DNA from: JBCCQH01 sp039024435
GTDB lineage: Bacteria > Bacteroidota > Bacteroidia > J057 > JADKCL01
Assembly: GCA_039024435.1 (NCBI GenBank)
Contig: JBCCQH010000001.1
Coordinates: forward strand, 186,001 to 250,000
DNA: 64,000 nucleotides
Direction of reading: 5' to 3'
The stretch's first letter is position 1. Every line of letters begins with the position of its first letter. Positions 1 through 7,645 of this stretch are shown one piece after another. Under the pieces are notes generated by a model. It was given only the letters and a program-made list of their open reading frames with translations. It did not search any database and was not told where the DNA came from. The position numbers were made by a program, and so were the translations under genes.

Positions 1-2
1 AG

Positions 3-140
3 GTGGCCTTGAATCCTTTTTGGACGCGGGAGACGGCTTCGACGCAGTTCAATTCCTGGGTCGGATACCAGGGGGGACTGCGGATCAATCTGCGGGGCAT
101 GCAAGGAATCGGACCCAAGGCAGCGGTGGAGCATGAGTAG
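3..140 (+). CDS. C-terminal end of an unidentified protein (partial, cut by window start)
   Basis: An open frame enters from the left edge and stops with TAG at 138-140, giving about 45 residues that end in KAAVEHE. The readable part contains a Gly/Trp/Asn-rich stretch (NSWVGYQGG, INLRGMQGIG). No family could be recognised from so short a piece and the start lies outside the window. It is called coding because the frame is open to the edge, its composition resembles a real protein, and no competing gene covers it. Confidence 0.4.
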   Translation: MALNPFWTRETASTQFNSWVGYQGGLRINLRGMQGIGPKAAVEHE

Positions 141-229
141 GGATGATTTTTGCAATTTCCGTAAAATATCCGCTTTATTGGGAGAGCCGGGTCCAATGAT
201 CTGCCGGGCACGGCCCCAATGCTACCGAT

Positions 230-751
230 ATGCAAAAACTCATCATTCGATACGGTGTGTACGGCGGTCTCATCATCGTCGCCTACTCGATGCTCGTTTT
301 CATCGTTTACGGGGACATCGGCGAACTCAGTGACCGTCAATTTCAGTTTGTAGAAGCCCTGGGCTTTTTGCGCTACGTGATCCTGTTTATTGCTCTGTTC
401 ATGGCGATGCGGGCCTATTCGAAGGATCCCGGGGCCCAAGTTGGCTGGTGGCCCGTGGTCCGGGTCGGCATCTTGGTGACGCTGATCATTGCCGTTTTGG
501 TGGCGCTTCTGGAGGTGGTGTACATCAGTTCTTACCCCAGTTTCTACGCTGACTACGCGGAAATCTACCTGAGCCGGGCAGAAGCAAGAAACCCAACTCC
601 AAGTGAGCTTGCCGTCGCGAAGCGGAGCATCGAAAATTATTCTTTTTTGGCCAGTCCGATTCTCAGCGGCGCTTTTTACCTGGTGGAAACCACCGTCGTC
701 GGGTTTGTGGCGTCAATGGCGACGGGCTACTTCCTCAAGAAAAAAGCCTAA
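230..751 (+). CDS. DUF4199 family membrane protein
   Basis: The 173-residue product has four hydrophobic segments at about residues 8-28, 45-62, 80-105 and 145-168, with a short polar loop of about 45 residues (YADYAEIYLSRAEARNP) between the third and fourth. This layout and length match the DUF4199 family, common in Bacteroidota inner membranes and without an assigned biochemical role. The ATG at 230 directly precedes the first membrane segment. The TAA stop at 749-751 shares its last base with the first base of a 164-bp palindromic repeat, so that hairpin may act as the 3' end of the transcript (inference). Confidence 0.75.
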   Translation: MQKLIIRYGVYGGLIIVAYSMLVFIVYGDIGELSDRQFQFVEALGFLRYVILFIALFMAMRAYSKDPGAQVGWWPVVRVGILVTLIIAVLVALLEVVYISSYPSFYADYAEIYLSRAEARNPTPSELAVAKRSIENYSFLASPILSGAFYLVETTVVGFVASMATGYFLKKKA

Positions 752-914
752 GCGGTGGTTTAAAACTGGTTGGTGAAATTTGCGAGCACAGATCTTTTTG
801 TCGATCAAAGCTCATTTTGGCGTCCATAGCCCGAGCTAATGGCGAGAAAATTGCTGAAGAGGGGCGGAAAAAGATGCCACAGCAAAATCCCAGAATTAAA
901 TTTAAACCGCCTCT
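751..914 (+). repeat. Palindromic dispersed element, copy A (164 bp)
   Basis: This is a 164-bp imperfect palindrome. Its right end TTTAAACCGCCTCT mirrors a slightly decayed left end (AGCGGTGGTTTAAA). The centre holds the inverted pair CCATAGC / GCTAATGG around a 4-base loop. It is the same length as, and mostly identical to, the copy at 61425-61588, and related to the copy at 24275-24464. The short open frame that crosses it on the plus strand (starting at 817) is an artefact of the element. Confidence 0.85.
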
Positions 915-1085
915 GACCGAAGGGGGAAATTTCCAATTACCTAATTTCTGGTTAGCGCGTTCGGGACGCGTGGCGCAGGACTATCTAATCAGAGAAATTT
1001 GAATCGTAGGATTGCCCGTGATCTACATCACGTTTTCTGCTGAAAATGAGGGGCAATTGAAAATTCTCCCGTTGAAAATTGGAAA
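915..1085. other. Non-coding stretch with AATTG/GGAAATT-type short repeats
   Basis: No credible gene lies between the palindromic element and the minus-strand gene ending at 1086. Positions 1047-1086 contain the motif CAATTGAAAATT followed by TTGAAAATTGGAAATT, which recurs at 1729-1755 and, in a tidier form, at 53419-53521. It resembles the short AT-rich interspersed repeats often found at gene ends in Bacteroidota genomes. Confidence 0.5.
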
Positions 1086-1499
1086 TTATTCGTGCGATTG
1101 GGTTCCCCCGCCTACTTGCCAGTGGTAAAGCATCCATCCCGGCTCTTCCCGGGTAAACTCCATCTTGTGGGTGCTCTCGCCCGCCTGGGCGGAGACGAAG
1201 TAGATGTCTTCGGTAATTTCGGCAAATTCTAGGTGTGACCCTTCCAGGTCAGCCGCTAGCCCGGACAGTCCGGCGGTGAAGTCGCCCTTCTCCGCCAAAA
1301 CCATCAATGAGGTCATGCCGGTAGGCGTGGCCACGCGCTGCAGGTGATCGGTATTGGAGGACTTGAGGGCATCCACAAACGCGGCGTACGACGTCTGGGG
1401 AGTCGAAAGGTCAGGGGTATTCCCAATGCGGGTAAACGCCAGGCTCAAGCCGGCGATCAGGATCAGTACAAAATGATATACAGAACGGGGCATAACCAT
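1086..1499 (-). CDS. Hypothetical secreted protein
   Basis: The 137-residue product begins with a signal peptide or membrane anchor (residues 5-23, VYHFVLILIAGLSLAF). It continues with a domain containing TPQTSYAAFVDALKSSNTDHLQRVAT and ending GWMLYHWQVGGG. The pattern of a helical 'how often / how much' segment followed by strands that close on a W-x-L-x-x-W motif is typical of small NTF2-like (DUF4878/SnoaL-like) lipoproteins, but the family assignment is only a suggestion. Two in-frame ATGs (1499 and 1493) could serve as start; the first is used. No operon partner is present. Confidence 0.6.
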   Translation of the reverse strand: MVMPRSVYHFVLILIAGLSLAFTRIGNTPDLSTPQTSYAAFVDALKSSNTDHLQRVATPTGMTSLMVLAEKGDFTAGLSGLAADLEGSHLEFAEITEDIYFVSAQAGESTHKMEFTREEPGWMLYHWQVGGGTQSHE

Positions 1500-1798
1500 T
1501 GGATTAAATCTCGGTCGGTCTGCGCGTACCTTTGGTTAGCAGTTGCGATTCAGTGGGGAAAATACAGCTTCCAACTTTTTGAGGGACAAGATAGTGAGCC
1601 GATTGCACAGCTTACCCACAGGTTATGCACATGTCGCGGCGAAGCCCGCTAGGGGCGTCTATTTTGCGGGGCAAAAAAACAAATCGTGGAAAATCTCCAA
1701 TTGCTACTCCGCATACTGATCTCGCCCATTGGAAATTGGAGAATCGAAAATTCATCCGCCCGATTGAGCGAAGCGCAATAATTGATTAGCTTCCCGGT
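1500..1798. other. Intergenic region with paired DnaA-box-like 9-mers and an unassigned -7 element
   Basis: This space lies between divergent genes. It contains TACCTTTG at 1527-1534 on the plus strand, a perfect match to the Bacteroidota -7 consensus, 265 bp ahead of the MBOAT gene. It also contains TTACCCACA (1612-1620) and TTATGCACA (1623-1631) two bases apart. A short AT-rich repeat (TTGGAAATTGGAGAAT) lies near 1730. No gene is supported here. Confidence 0.5.
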
Positions 1799-3193
1799 AT
1801 GCTGTTCAATTCCATCGAATTTGTATGGTTTTTACCGGCGGTTGTCTTGCTGTACTACCTCGTACCGGGACGATTTCGATGGATATTGCTTTTGCTTGCA
1901 AGCTACACTTTTTACATGTTTTGGAAGGTGGAGTATGCCGCGCTGATCGCGGCTTCGACGCTGGTGGATTTTTTCGCGGGCGGGCAGATGGGGCGGTGCA
2001 AGACCCGGCGGGCGCGACTTCCCTTTTTGATCCTGAGTCTGGGGAGCAATTTGGGACTGCTGTTTGCCTTCAAGTACGCCAATTTCTTCTCGGGGACGGT
2101 CAATGAATTCTTTGCCACTGATCTGCCGCAACTCGACCTGCTGCTGCCGGTGGGCATCTCCTTCTACACTTTTCAAACCCTGAGCTATTCCATCGACGTG
2201 TACCGCGGTCGGCAAGCCGCCGAAACCCACCTCGGCCATTTTGCCGTCTACGTCGCATTTTTTCCACAATTGGTCGCCGGTCCCATCGAGCGGTTTTCCC
2301 GCCTGGGGCCGCAGTTGCGCGCCCAGCCGGCATTTGCCTACGAAAATTTTGCCCACGGCTTCCGCTTGCTGCTCTACGGATTCTTCGTCAAAATGGTGGT
2401 CGCGGACAACCTCGCCGGCTTCGTCAATGCGGTGTATGAAGCACCGGCGGATTTCGGCAGTTCGACCATTGTTTTGGCCCTCTTTCTCTACGCCCTGCAG
2501 ATCTACGGCGATTTCTACGGGTACTCGCTGATCGCGATCGGGAGTGCGCGACTCCTCGGAATCCGACTCATGGACAACTTTCACACGCCCTATTTGTCCG
2601 TTTCGGTAGCGGACTTTTGGCAGCGCTGGCACATTTCCCTGTCCACCTGGTTTCGTGATTATCTGTATATCCCGCTGGGGGGCAACCGCGTTGCCCTGCC
2701 CCGCTGGAGCGTCAACATTCTGCTGGTTTTTACGATCAGCGGACTCTGGCACGGTGCCAGTTGGACCTTCGTGCTCTGGGGTGCGCTTTGGGGAATGGCC
2801 TATCTGATCGAAAAGCTGCTGGGAAAAATCATCGCGCTGCCGGAAATTCGTCCCTGGTCCGCTTGGCACTTCGTTCACGCACTCAAAATGTTTGGGATTG
2901 CGACTTTGGCTTGGTTGCCCTTTCGTTCGGCGGACGTGGGTCAGATGAAAGCGGTGCTCAAAGGGATCCGCGACAACCTCGATGTCGCCGATGACCTGGC
3001 GCTGGCGGTGCCGGGCTTCGTCTGCCTGCTGTTCTTTCTGTTTTCCGACGGGCTGCTGTACAATCGGCGCTTTGACGTATGGATTGGTGACCGGCCCTTT
3101 TGGCTGCGCTGGACGGTCTACGCAGCCTTGATTTTTGCGGTGCTGGTATTTGCGGCCGTCGAAGAGTTTCCTTTCATTTACTTCCAATTCTGA
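1799..3193 (+). CDS. MBOAT family membrane-bound O-acyltransferase (AlgI-like)
   Basis: This 464-residue polytopic membrane protein belongs to the MBOAT family, which moves acyl groups (usually acetyl) across or onto extracellular polysaccharides, as AlgI does for alginate. Family signatures are visible: LVAGPIERFSR (about residue 160), DFWQRWHISLSTWFRDYLYIPLGGNR-type motif around residues 275-300, and the catalytic-His region SGLWHGASWTF (about residue 315). At least nine hydrophobic segments are present. The start ATG at 1799 is followed at once by a membrane segment. The stop TGA overlaps the ATG of the downstream SGNH-like gene by one base, so the two are translationally coupled, a typical arrangement for polysaccharide O-acetylation modules. 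Confidence 0.93.
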   Translation: MLFNSIEFVWFLPAVVLLYYLVPGRFRWILLLLASYTFYMFWKVEYAALIAASTLVDFFAGGQMGRCKTRRARLPFLILSLGSNLGLLFAFKYANFFSGTVNEFFATDLPQLDLLLPVGISFYTFQTLSYSIDVYRGRQAAETHLGHFAVYVAFFPQLVAGPIERFSRLGPQLRAQPAFAYENFAHGFRLLLYGFFVKMVVADNLAGFVNAVYEAPADFGSSTIVLALFLYALQIYGDFYGYSLIAIGSARLLGIRLMDNFHTPYLSVSVADFWQRWHISLSTWFRDYLYIPLGGNRVALPRWSVNILLVFTISGLWHGASWTFVLWGALWGMAYLIEKLLGKIIALPEIRPWSAWHFVHALKMFGIATLAWLPFRSADVGQMKAVLKGIRDNLDVADDLALAVPGFVCLLFFLFSDGLLYNRRFDVWIGDRPFWLRWTVYAALIFAVLVFAAVEEFPFIYFQF

Positions 3194-4701
3194 TGTCCTC
3201 AATCGTCCAGAAAGCCGGAATTCGTGTGGTGCTGCTTGCCGGTATGCTACTGGGTATGGACCAGTTGTACCGGCACGTCTTGTTCCCGCGCGACCTTGCG
3301 GAGCATACCCCGATTATGGAGCAAGTGAGGGCGGCCCGGGACCGTGCGGAGGTCGTGTACCTGGGTGAATCGAGCAACTTTACTTTTCAAGATGAGGATT
3401 CAGACAAGCGCAGCATCAGTCAGTTTGCGGCGGAATACTTTCCCACACAGCGCTGGGCGACCATCCAGCAGGGGGCGCTCCACGCCGGTCAGTACCGGCA
3501 ATTGTTGCGGAACATTCCCGCCGATGCCCCGCTGGAAACCGTGGTGGTGACCCTGAACTTGCGCTCCTTTGATGCAACCTGGATCCACTCGAAGCTGGAG
3601 ACCTCTTTGCAGAAGAGCATGGTTCTGGCCCGCCCCGGGCCTCCTCTTTGGCGGCGGTTCCAACTGAGTTTTCGGGCCTTTGATAGGAAGACCGAGGCCG
3701 AGCGTGCGGCTGATCGGAGGGCGCAGTGGTTGCGGGATACGCTGGAATACCCCTTGGGGGAGTTGCCCGGGCGCACCGTACCGGCCTGGGATTCGGCGGT
3801 GGGGGAGCGCGGTGTACCCGGGCCGGATGGGAAGCGGAGTGACTTCCTTACGTCTCTGGCGACACAATATGTGAAGACCTACGCTTTTCAAATCGATACG
3901 CTGACCAATCCGCGCATCCGTGATTTTGATGGGATTGTGGAGTTGTGCCGCGACCGGGGCTGGAAATTGGTCCTGCTGTTGCTTCCGGAAAATGTCACCC
4001 GAGCCGGCGATTTGGTTCCGGAATTGCCGTGGTTCATGCGCCAGAACCGGGACGTGCTGGTGGCGCGGTATCGCCGCGCAGGTGCGGTCGTAGTGGACCT
4101 GCTGGAACTCCTGCCCAATGCGGATTTCAGCGATCAGGACTGGACGACGGAGCACTACGGAGAAGCCGGTCGAAAGCAAATCGCCCGGCGCCTGGCCGAA
4201 GCGATGCAGCCCTGGTACCCGGAAAAATTCCGCAATGTCGTCTACCGAAAAACAACGCCCCGCATCTTTGTCAACGATTGCGAGGGCGATAAGATTTGGG
4301 GACAAATGGGTTCGCTGACCGATGGGCGTGCCCATTCGGGACGCAAAAGCTCGCGGATCGGGAAGGATCGGCAATTCAGCCTGACCTTTTCGCGGGCAGT
4401 GCCCGATCTGGATACCAACTACCGAGACAGTGTGGCGGTGAGTTTTTGGCTGTACCAGGAAGATTTGGCCCACCGCGGATCCATTGCTCTGGAGGCCGGG
4501 GGCGATGCCACGGGCTACCTCTGGGATACGACCGCGATGCATCGTTTCAACCGAGTCCAAAATCAGTGGACCAAACTCGAAGCGCGCCTGCCTCTGTGGC
4601 CCCAATTGCCGGAGGCCGAGGTCATGAAGATTTACCTTTACAACCCATCGGAAAAATGGATTTGGGTGGATGATCTGCGGATCGAATTTCTCGGTCGGTA
4701 A
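3193..4701 (+). CDS. SGNH-like acyltransferase/esterase with C-terminal beta-sandwich-like domain
   Basis: Translation is taken from the ATG at 3193 that overlaps the MBOAT stop (TGATG), giving 502 residues. A membrane anchor (residues 9-24) is followed by an SGNH/GDSL-like fold with a nucleophile-type motif YLGESS (Ser60 or Ser61) and a late Asp/His motif D..WTTEHYGEAG (His321). This is the arrangement seen in periplasmic partners of MBOAT acyltransferases (AlgX/AlgJ-like). After residue 350 a separate region of about 150 residues (NDCEGDKIWGQ ... WIWVDDLRIEFLGR) looks like a carbohydrate-binding beta-sandwich. The predicted role is completing O-acylation of an exported glycan or removing the group. 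Confidence 0.8.
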   Translation: MSSIVQKAGIRVVLLAGMLLGMDQLYRHVLFPRDLAEHTPIMEQVRAARDRAEVVYLGESSNFTFQDEDSDKRSISQFAAEYFPTQRWATIQQGALHAGQYRQLLRNIPADAPLETVVVTLNLRSFDATWIHSKLETSLQKSMVLARPGPPLWRRFQLSFRAFDRKTEAERAADRRAQWLRDTLEYPLGELPGRTVPAWDSAVGERGVPGPDGKRSDFLTSLATQYVKTYAFQIDTLTNPRIRDFDGIVELCRDRGWKLVLLLLPENVTRAGDLVPELPWFMRQNRDVLVARYRRAGAVVVDLLELLPNADFSDQDWTTEHYGEAGRKQIARRLAEAMQPWYPEKFRNVVYRKTTPRIFVNDCEGDKIWGQMGSLTDGRAHSGRKSSRIGKDRQFSLTFSRAVPDLDTNYRDSVAVSFWLYQEDLAHRGSIALEAGGDATGYLWDTTAMHRFNRVQNQWTKLEARLPLWPQLPEAEVMKIYLYNPSEKWIWVDDLRIEFLGR

Positions 4702-4793
4702 TTGATGCCCCACCAACAAGTAAAGCCCTTACGTGAGGGCAAAACTTTTACCCATCTGGCGGGCAAATGGGCGGGAACGGGTTTAAGCGCGGA
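4702..4793. terminator. Possible weak terminators between convergent genes
   Basis: Two small stems sit between the converging SGNH-like and Lrp genes: GCCCTtacgtgAGGGC at 4725-4740 and AAGCGCtgatccGCGCTT around 4785-4802 (minus sense, spanning the Lrp stop). Neither has a strong T-run, so the terminator call is tentative. Confidence 0.3.
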
Positions 4794-5288
4794 TCAGCGC
4801 TTTCCGTTGTTGGTCACTACGTGTTCCAACCGCAGCGGGAGTCCCATCTCTTTCTTCAAGGTGGACATCACGACTTTGGACTGAATGTGGCCCACACCGT
4901 CGAGCTTCGAAAGCTTGTCGACGATAAACTGCTGGTAGTCGGAAATACTGGTCGCGTACATCTTCAGGAGAAAATCACTGTCTCCCGTGATGTGGTAAGC
5001 TTCAACAATCTCGGGCAAGGCCGCGATTTCGTCGATGAACTTTTCGATCTTGAAGTGGCTGTGATAATTCAAGCGTACCTCCATAAATACGATAATGCCC
5101 AAACCAAGTTTTTGGGCATTGACCAGAGCGTGGTAGGATTCAATCAAGCCGGTAGCCTCAAGCTTGCGGACCCGCTCCAAGGTGGGTGCCGGCGACAACC
5201 CTACTTCCGAGGCGAGCTGTGCATTGGTCACTCTCCCCCGGTTCTGCAAGATGCGCAGGATGTTAAAATCAATCTTGTCAAGCTTCAT
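4794..5288 (-). CDS. Lrp/AsnC family transcriptional regulator
   Basis: The 164-residue protein has an N-terminal winged helix-turn-helix (MKLDKIDFNILRILQNRGR, QLASEVGLSPAPTLERVRKLE) and a C-terminal RAM/AsnC effector domain (YHITGDSDFLLKMYATS, IQSKVVMSTLKKE), the full normal family layout. The frame is open upstream, but the ATG at 5288 starts exactly where family members begin (MKLDxID). Lrp-family proteins bind DNA as octamers or hexadecamers and sense amino acids; the ligand is not readable from sequence. It is followed by convergent gene ends and preceded by a 365-bp gap shared with glyS. Confidence 0.93.
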   Translation of the reverse strand: MKLDKIDFNILRILQNRGRVTNAQLASEVGLSPAPTLERVRKLEATGLIESYHALVNAQKLGLGIIVFMEVRLNYHSHFKIEKFIDEIAALPEIVEAYHITGDSDFLLKMYATSISDYQQFIVDKLSKLDGVGHIQSKVVMSTLKKEMGLPLRLEHVVTNNGKR

Positions 5289-5653
5289 GTGACATGTTCG
5301 TTTTCGTAAACAACTCTTATTCACTCGGGAAACAAACAGTCGCACGGTAGAATTTTGCCTCCTCTGTTAACATTGGTGATGTGTTAACTAAGGTTTATTC
5401 AATTTCGTTTGCGAAAACACAAAAAATCGAAAGAAAATTATCCGGTTTACTAAAAAAAATTTAAAAATGCCCCCTGAGGCGAGAATTTGGGACAAATTAC
5501 ATTGGGGAATGCAAGGCCCGCTGTTCGGGGGCTGCGCCGAGGGGAACGGGTAGGGAGGGATCCCACAATCCGCGACCGCGAAACGTCCCTATTTTCCCGG
5601 AAGCAAGTGCAAAATCACCGGGGAAAATCCGCAGGACTTTCTAAATTTGCCGC
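5289..5653. other. Intergenic region upstream of lrp and glyS
   Basis: This 365-bp divergent spacer contains no supportable gene. It is AT-rich around 5380-5470 (long A/T runs) and GC-richer after that. The glyS -7 element occupies its last bases. No riboswitch-like T-box was recognised, although a tRNA synthetase follows. Confidence 0.5.
5642..5649 (+). promoter_or_regulatory. -7 element of glyS, 4 bases from the start codon
   Basis: TAAATTTG matches the Bacteroidota -7 consensus TAnnTTTG exactly, and is followed by CCGC and then ATG. Since initiation normally occurs several bases past this box, the transcript would begin at or next to the AUG (leaderless). No clear TTG -33 element was found at the usual spacing. 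Confidence 0.6.
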
Positions 5654-7186
5654 ATGAACTACGCCGAGATTTTCCCCAAAGTCGTGTCCCACGCCAAGTC
5701 CTATGGCTTCATCTTTCAGTCCAGCGAAGTTTACGATGGCCTGAGTGCGGTCTACGATTACGGACCCATGGGGGTAGAATTGAAAAACAACATCAAAAAC
5801 GCCTGGTGGCGTGCGATGGTGCAGATGCACGAAAATATCGTGGGGCTGGACTCGGCCATTCTCATGCACCCGACGGTGTGGAAAGCTTCCGGTCACGTGG
5901 ATGCCTTCAACGATCCACTGATCGACAACAAGGATTCGAAGAAGCGCTACCGCGCCGATGTCTTGGTGGAGGACTACATCAAGAACAAACTGCAAAAGAA
6001 GATCAACAAGGAAGTCACCAAGGCCCGCAAGCGCTTCGGGGAAGACTTCGACGAGGCGATGTTCAAGCAGACCAATGGTCGAGTGGTCGGCTACCAGGAA
6101 AAGATCAACGATGTGGTCGCCCGCCTCACCAAAGTTCAGGAGGAAAACGACCTGGAAGGTTTCCGCCAATTGATCATCGACCTGCAGATCGCTGACCCGG
6201 AATCGGGATCGCGCAACTGGTCGGACGTGCGGCAGTTCAACCTCATGTTCAAAGCCCAGCTCGGCGCAGCGGCGGACAGCGCCACCGATATCTACATGCG
6301 TCCGGAAACCGCCCAAGGCATCTTTGTCAATTTCCTCAACGTGCAAAAAAGCGCCCGCCAGAAAGTGCCCTTCGGGATCGCCCAAATCGGCAAGGCATTC
6401 CGCAACGAGATCGTCGCCCGGCAATTTATCTTCCGGATGCGCGAATTTGAACAGATGGAGATGCAGTTTTTTGTGCGTCCTGGCACGGAGATGGAATGGT
6501 TCCGGACCTGGAAGGAACGCCGCCGCGCTTGGCACGAAGCCCTCGGCCTGAGTCCCGAGCACCTGCACTGGCACCCCCACGAAAAGATGGCCCACTACGC
6601 CAATGCCGCCGAGGACATCGAATTCGGCTTTCCCTTCGGCGTAAAGGAACTAGAAGGGATCCACTCGCGCACCGATTTTGACCTGAAGCAACACGAAAAG
6701 CATTCCGGCAAGAAACTCCGCTACTACGATCCCGAACTCAAGGACAGCTACGTGCCTTATGTGGTCGAGACTTCGGTCGGGCTGGACCGGACCTTCCTCG
6801 CCCATCTGTGCAATGCCTACACCGAGGAGATGGTCAATGAGCAAATCCGGGTGGTTCTGAAATTGCATCCGGTGCTGGCTCCGGTCAAGGTCGCGGTGTT
6901 TCCGCTGGTGGAAGGGGACGGCTTGCCGGAAATCGCCCTTGATATCTTCAATCAGCTCAAGTACGATTATCGCACCCATTACGAAGACGGCCGCGATGCG
7001 ATCGGGCGGCGCTACCGCCGCATGGACGCTCTGGGTACCCCCTACGCCATCACCGTCGACCACCAAACCAAAGAGGACGGTACGGTGACCATTCGCGAAC
7101 GCGACACCATGGACCAGCAGCGCATCAAAATTGAGGAAATTTCCGGCTTGATCGGCGACCGCCTCAGCATCCGCAACATCCTGTAG
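5654..7186 (+). CDS. glyS: Glycine--tRNA ligase, single-chain (homodimeric) type
   Basis: This 510-residue class II synthetase of the eukaryote/archaea-like alpha2 type charges tRNA-Gly with glycine. Visible elements are an N-terminal YDGLSAVYDYGPMGVELKNN region, an insertion of about 100 residues, the motif-2 region RPETAQGIFVNF ... FRNEI, the glycine-recognition stretch REFEQMEMQFF, motif 3 (VETSVGLDRTFLA), and a C-terminal anticodon-binding domain starting near LHPVLAPVKVAVFPL. The length is normal for the family. The start is fixed by the -7 box four bases upstream. The stop is 2 bp from the next ATG, so glyS and the thioesterase gene are probably co-transcribed. Confidence 0.97.
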   Translation: MNYAEIFPKVVSHAKSYGFIFQSSEVYDGLSAVYDYGPMGVELKNNIKNAWWRAMVQMHENIVGLDSAILMHPTVWKASGHVDAFNDPLIDNKDSKKRYRADVLVEDYIKNKLQKKINKEVTKARKRFGEDFDEAMFKQTNGRVVGYQEKINDVVARLTKVQEENDLEGFRQLIIDLQIADPESGSRNWSDVRQFNLMFKAQLGAAADSATDIYMRPETAQGIFVNFLNVQKSARQKVPFGIAQIGKAFRNEIVARQFIFRMREFEQMEMQFFVRPGTEMEWFRTWKERRRAWHEALGLSPEHLHWHPHEKMAHYANAAEDIEFGFPFGVKELEGIHSRTDFDLKQHEKHSGKKLRYYDPELKDSYVPYVVETSVGLDRTFLAHLCNAYTEEMVNEQIRVVLKLHPVLAPVKVAVFPLVEGDGLPEIALDIFNQLKYDYRTHYEDGRDAIGRRYRRMDALGTPYAITVDHQTKEDGTVTIRERDTMDQQRIKIEEISGLIGDRLSIRNIL

Positions 7187-7188
7187 CT

Positions 7189-7629
7189 ATGGCCCCGGAA
7201 ATCAAAGAGTTCATGCGTTCGGTCATCAACGAGATGATGCCCGCCCACAAATTGCTGGGGATTACGCTGCAAGACATCGATGCGGGCTACGCCTTGTTAT
7301 CCCTGCCTTTTCGGCCGGAACTGATCGGCGATCCCCGGTCGCAGCGTCTGCACGGCGGGGTGATCGCGGCCATCCTAGATTCGGCGGGGGGCGCGGCGGC
7401 CATGACCACGCTTTCCAGCCCGGAAGACTTGCTTGCCAGCATTGACATTCGGATCGATTACTTGGAGCCGGGGCGGACCGAGGATGTACTGGCCGAAGGC
7501 AAGCTGCACCGCAACGGCAAGGCGATCATCATGACGAGTATGCGGGCCTGGCACGCGGCTTCCGGAACCACCATTGCCGAAGCCCGCGGGGTGTACCGCG
7601 TCCGTCGGAAAGAAGACGGGAAGACTTAA
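7189..7629 (+). CDS. Hotdog-fold thioesterase, PaaI family
   Basis: The 146-residue protein has the single hotdog fold of the PaaI/YdiI group. It carries the signature RLHGGVIAAILDSAGGAAAM (residues 50-69), in which HGG and the following Asp form the usual active-site helix, plus the closing strands IDYLEPGR and GTTIAEARGVYRV. Such proteins hydrolyse acyl-CoA thioesters, often aromatic or medium-chain. The exact substrate cannot be read. It starts 2 bp after the glyS stop, so it probably shares its transcript. Confidence 0.85.
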   Translation: MAPEIKEFMRSVINEMMPAHKLLGITLQDIDAGYALLSLPFRPELIGDPRSQRLHGGVIAAILDSAGGAAAMTTLSSPEDLLASIDIRIDYLEPGRTEDVLAEGKLHRNGKAIIMTSMRAWHAASGTTIAEARGVYRVRRKEDGKT

Positions 7630-7645
7630 CGTTCCGCATCGATCA

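Noticed and set aside
817..1002. 61-codon plus-strand frame
   Set aside because: It is created by the palindromic element; equivalent frames appear in the other copies.
1832..3202. 456-codon minus-strand frame
   Set aside because: A shadow of the MBOAT gene; high-GC codon patterns keep the opposite frame open.
5289..5653. T-box leader for glyS
   Set aside because: The -7 box lies 4 bases before the start codon, leaving no room for a leader, and T-boxes are not expected in this phylum.
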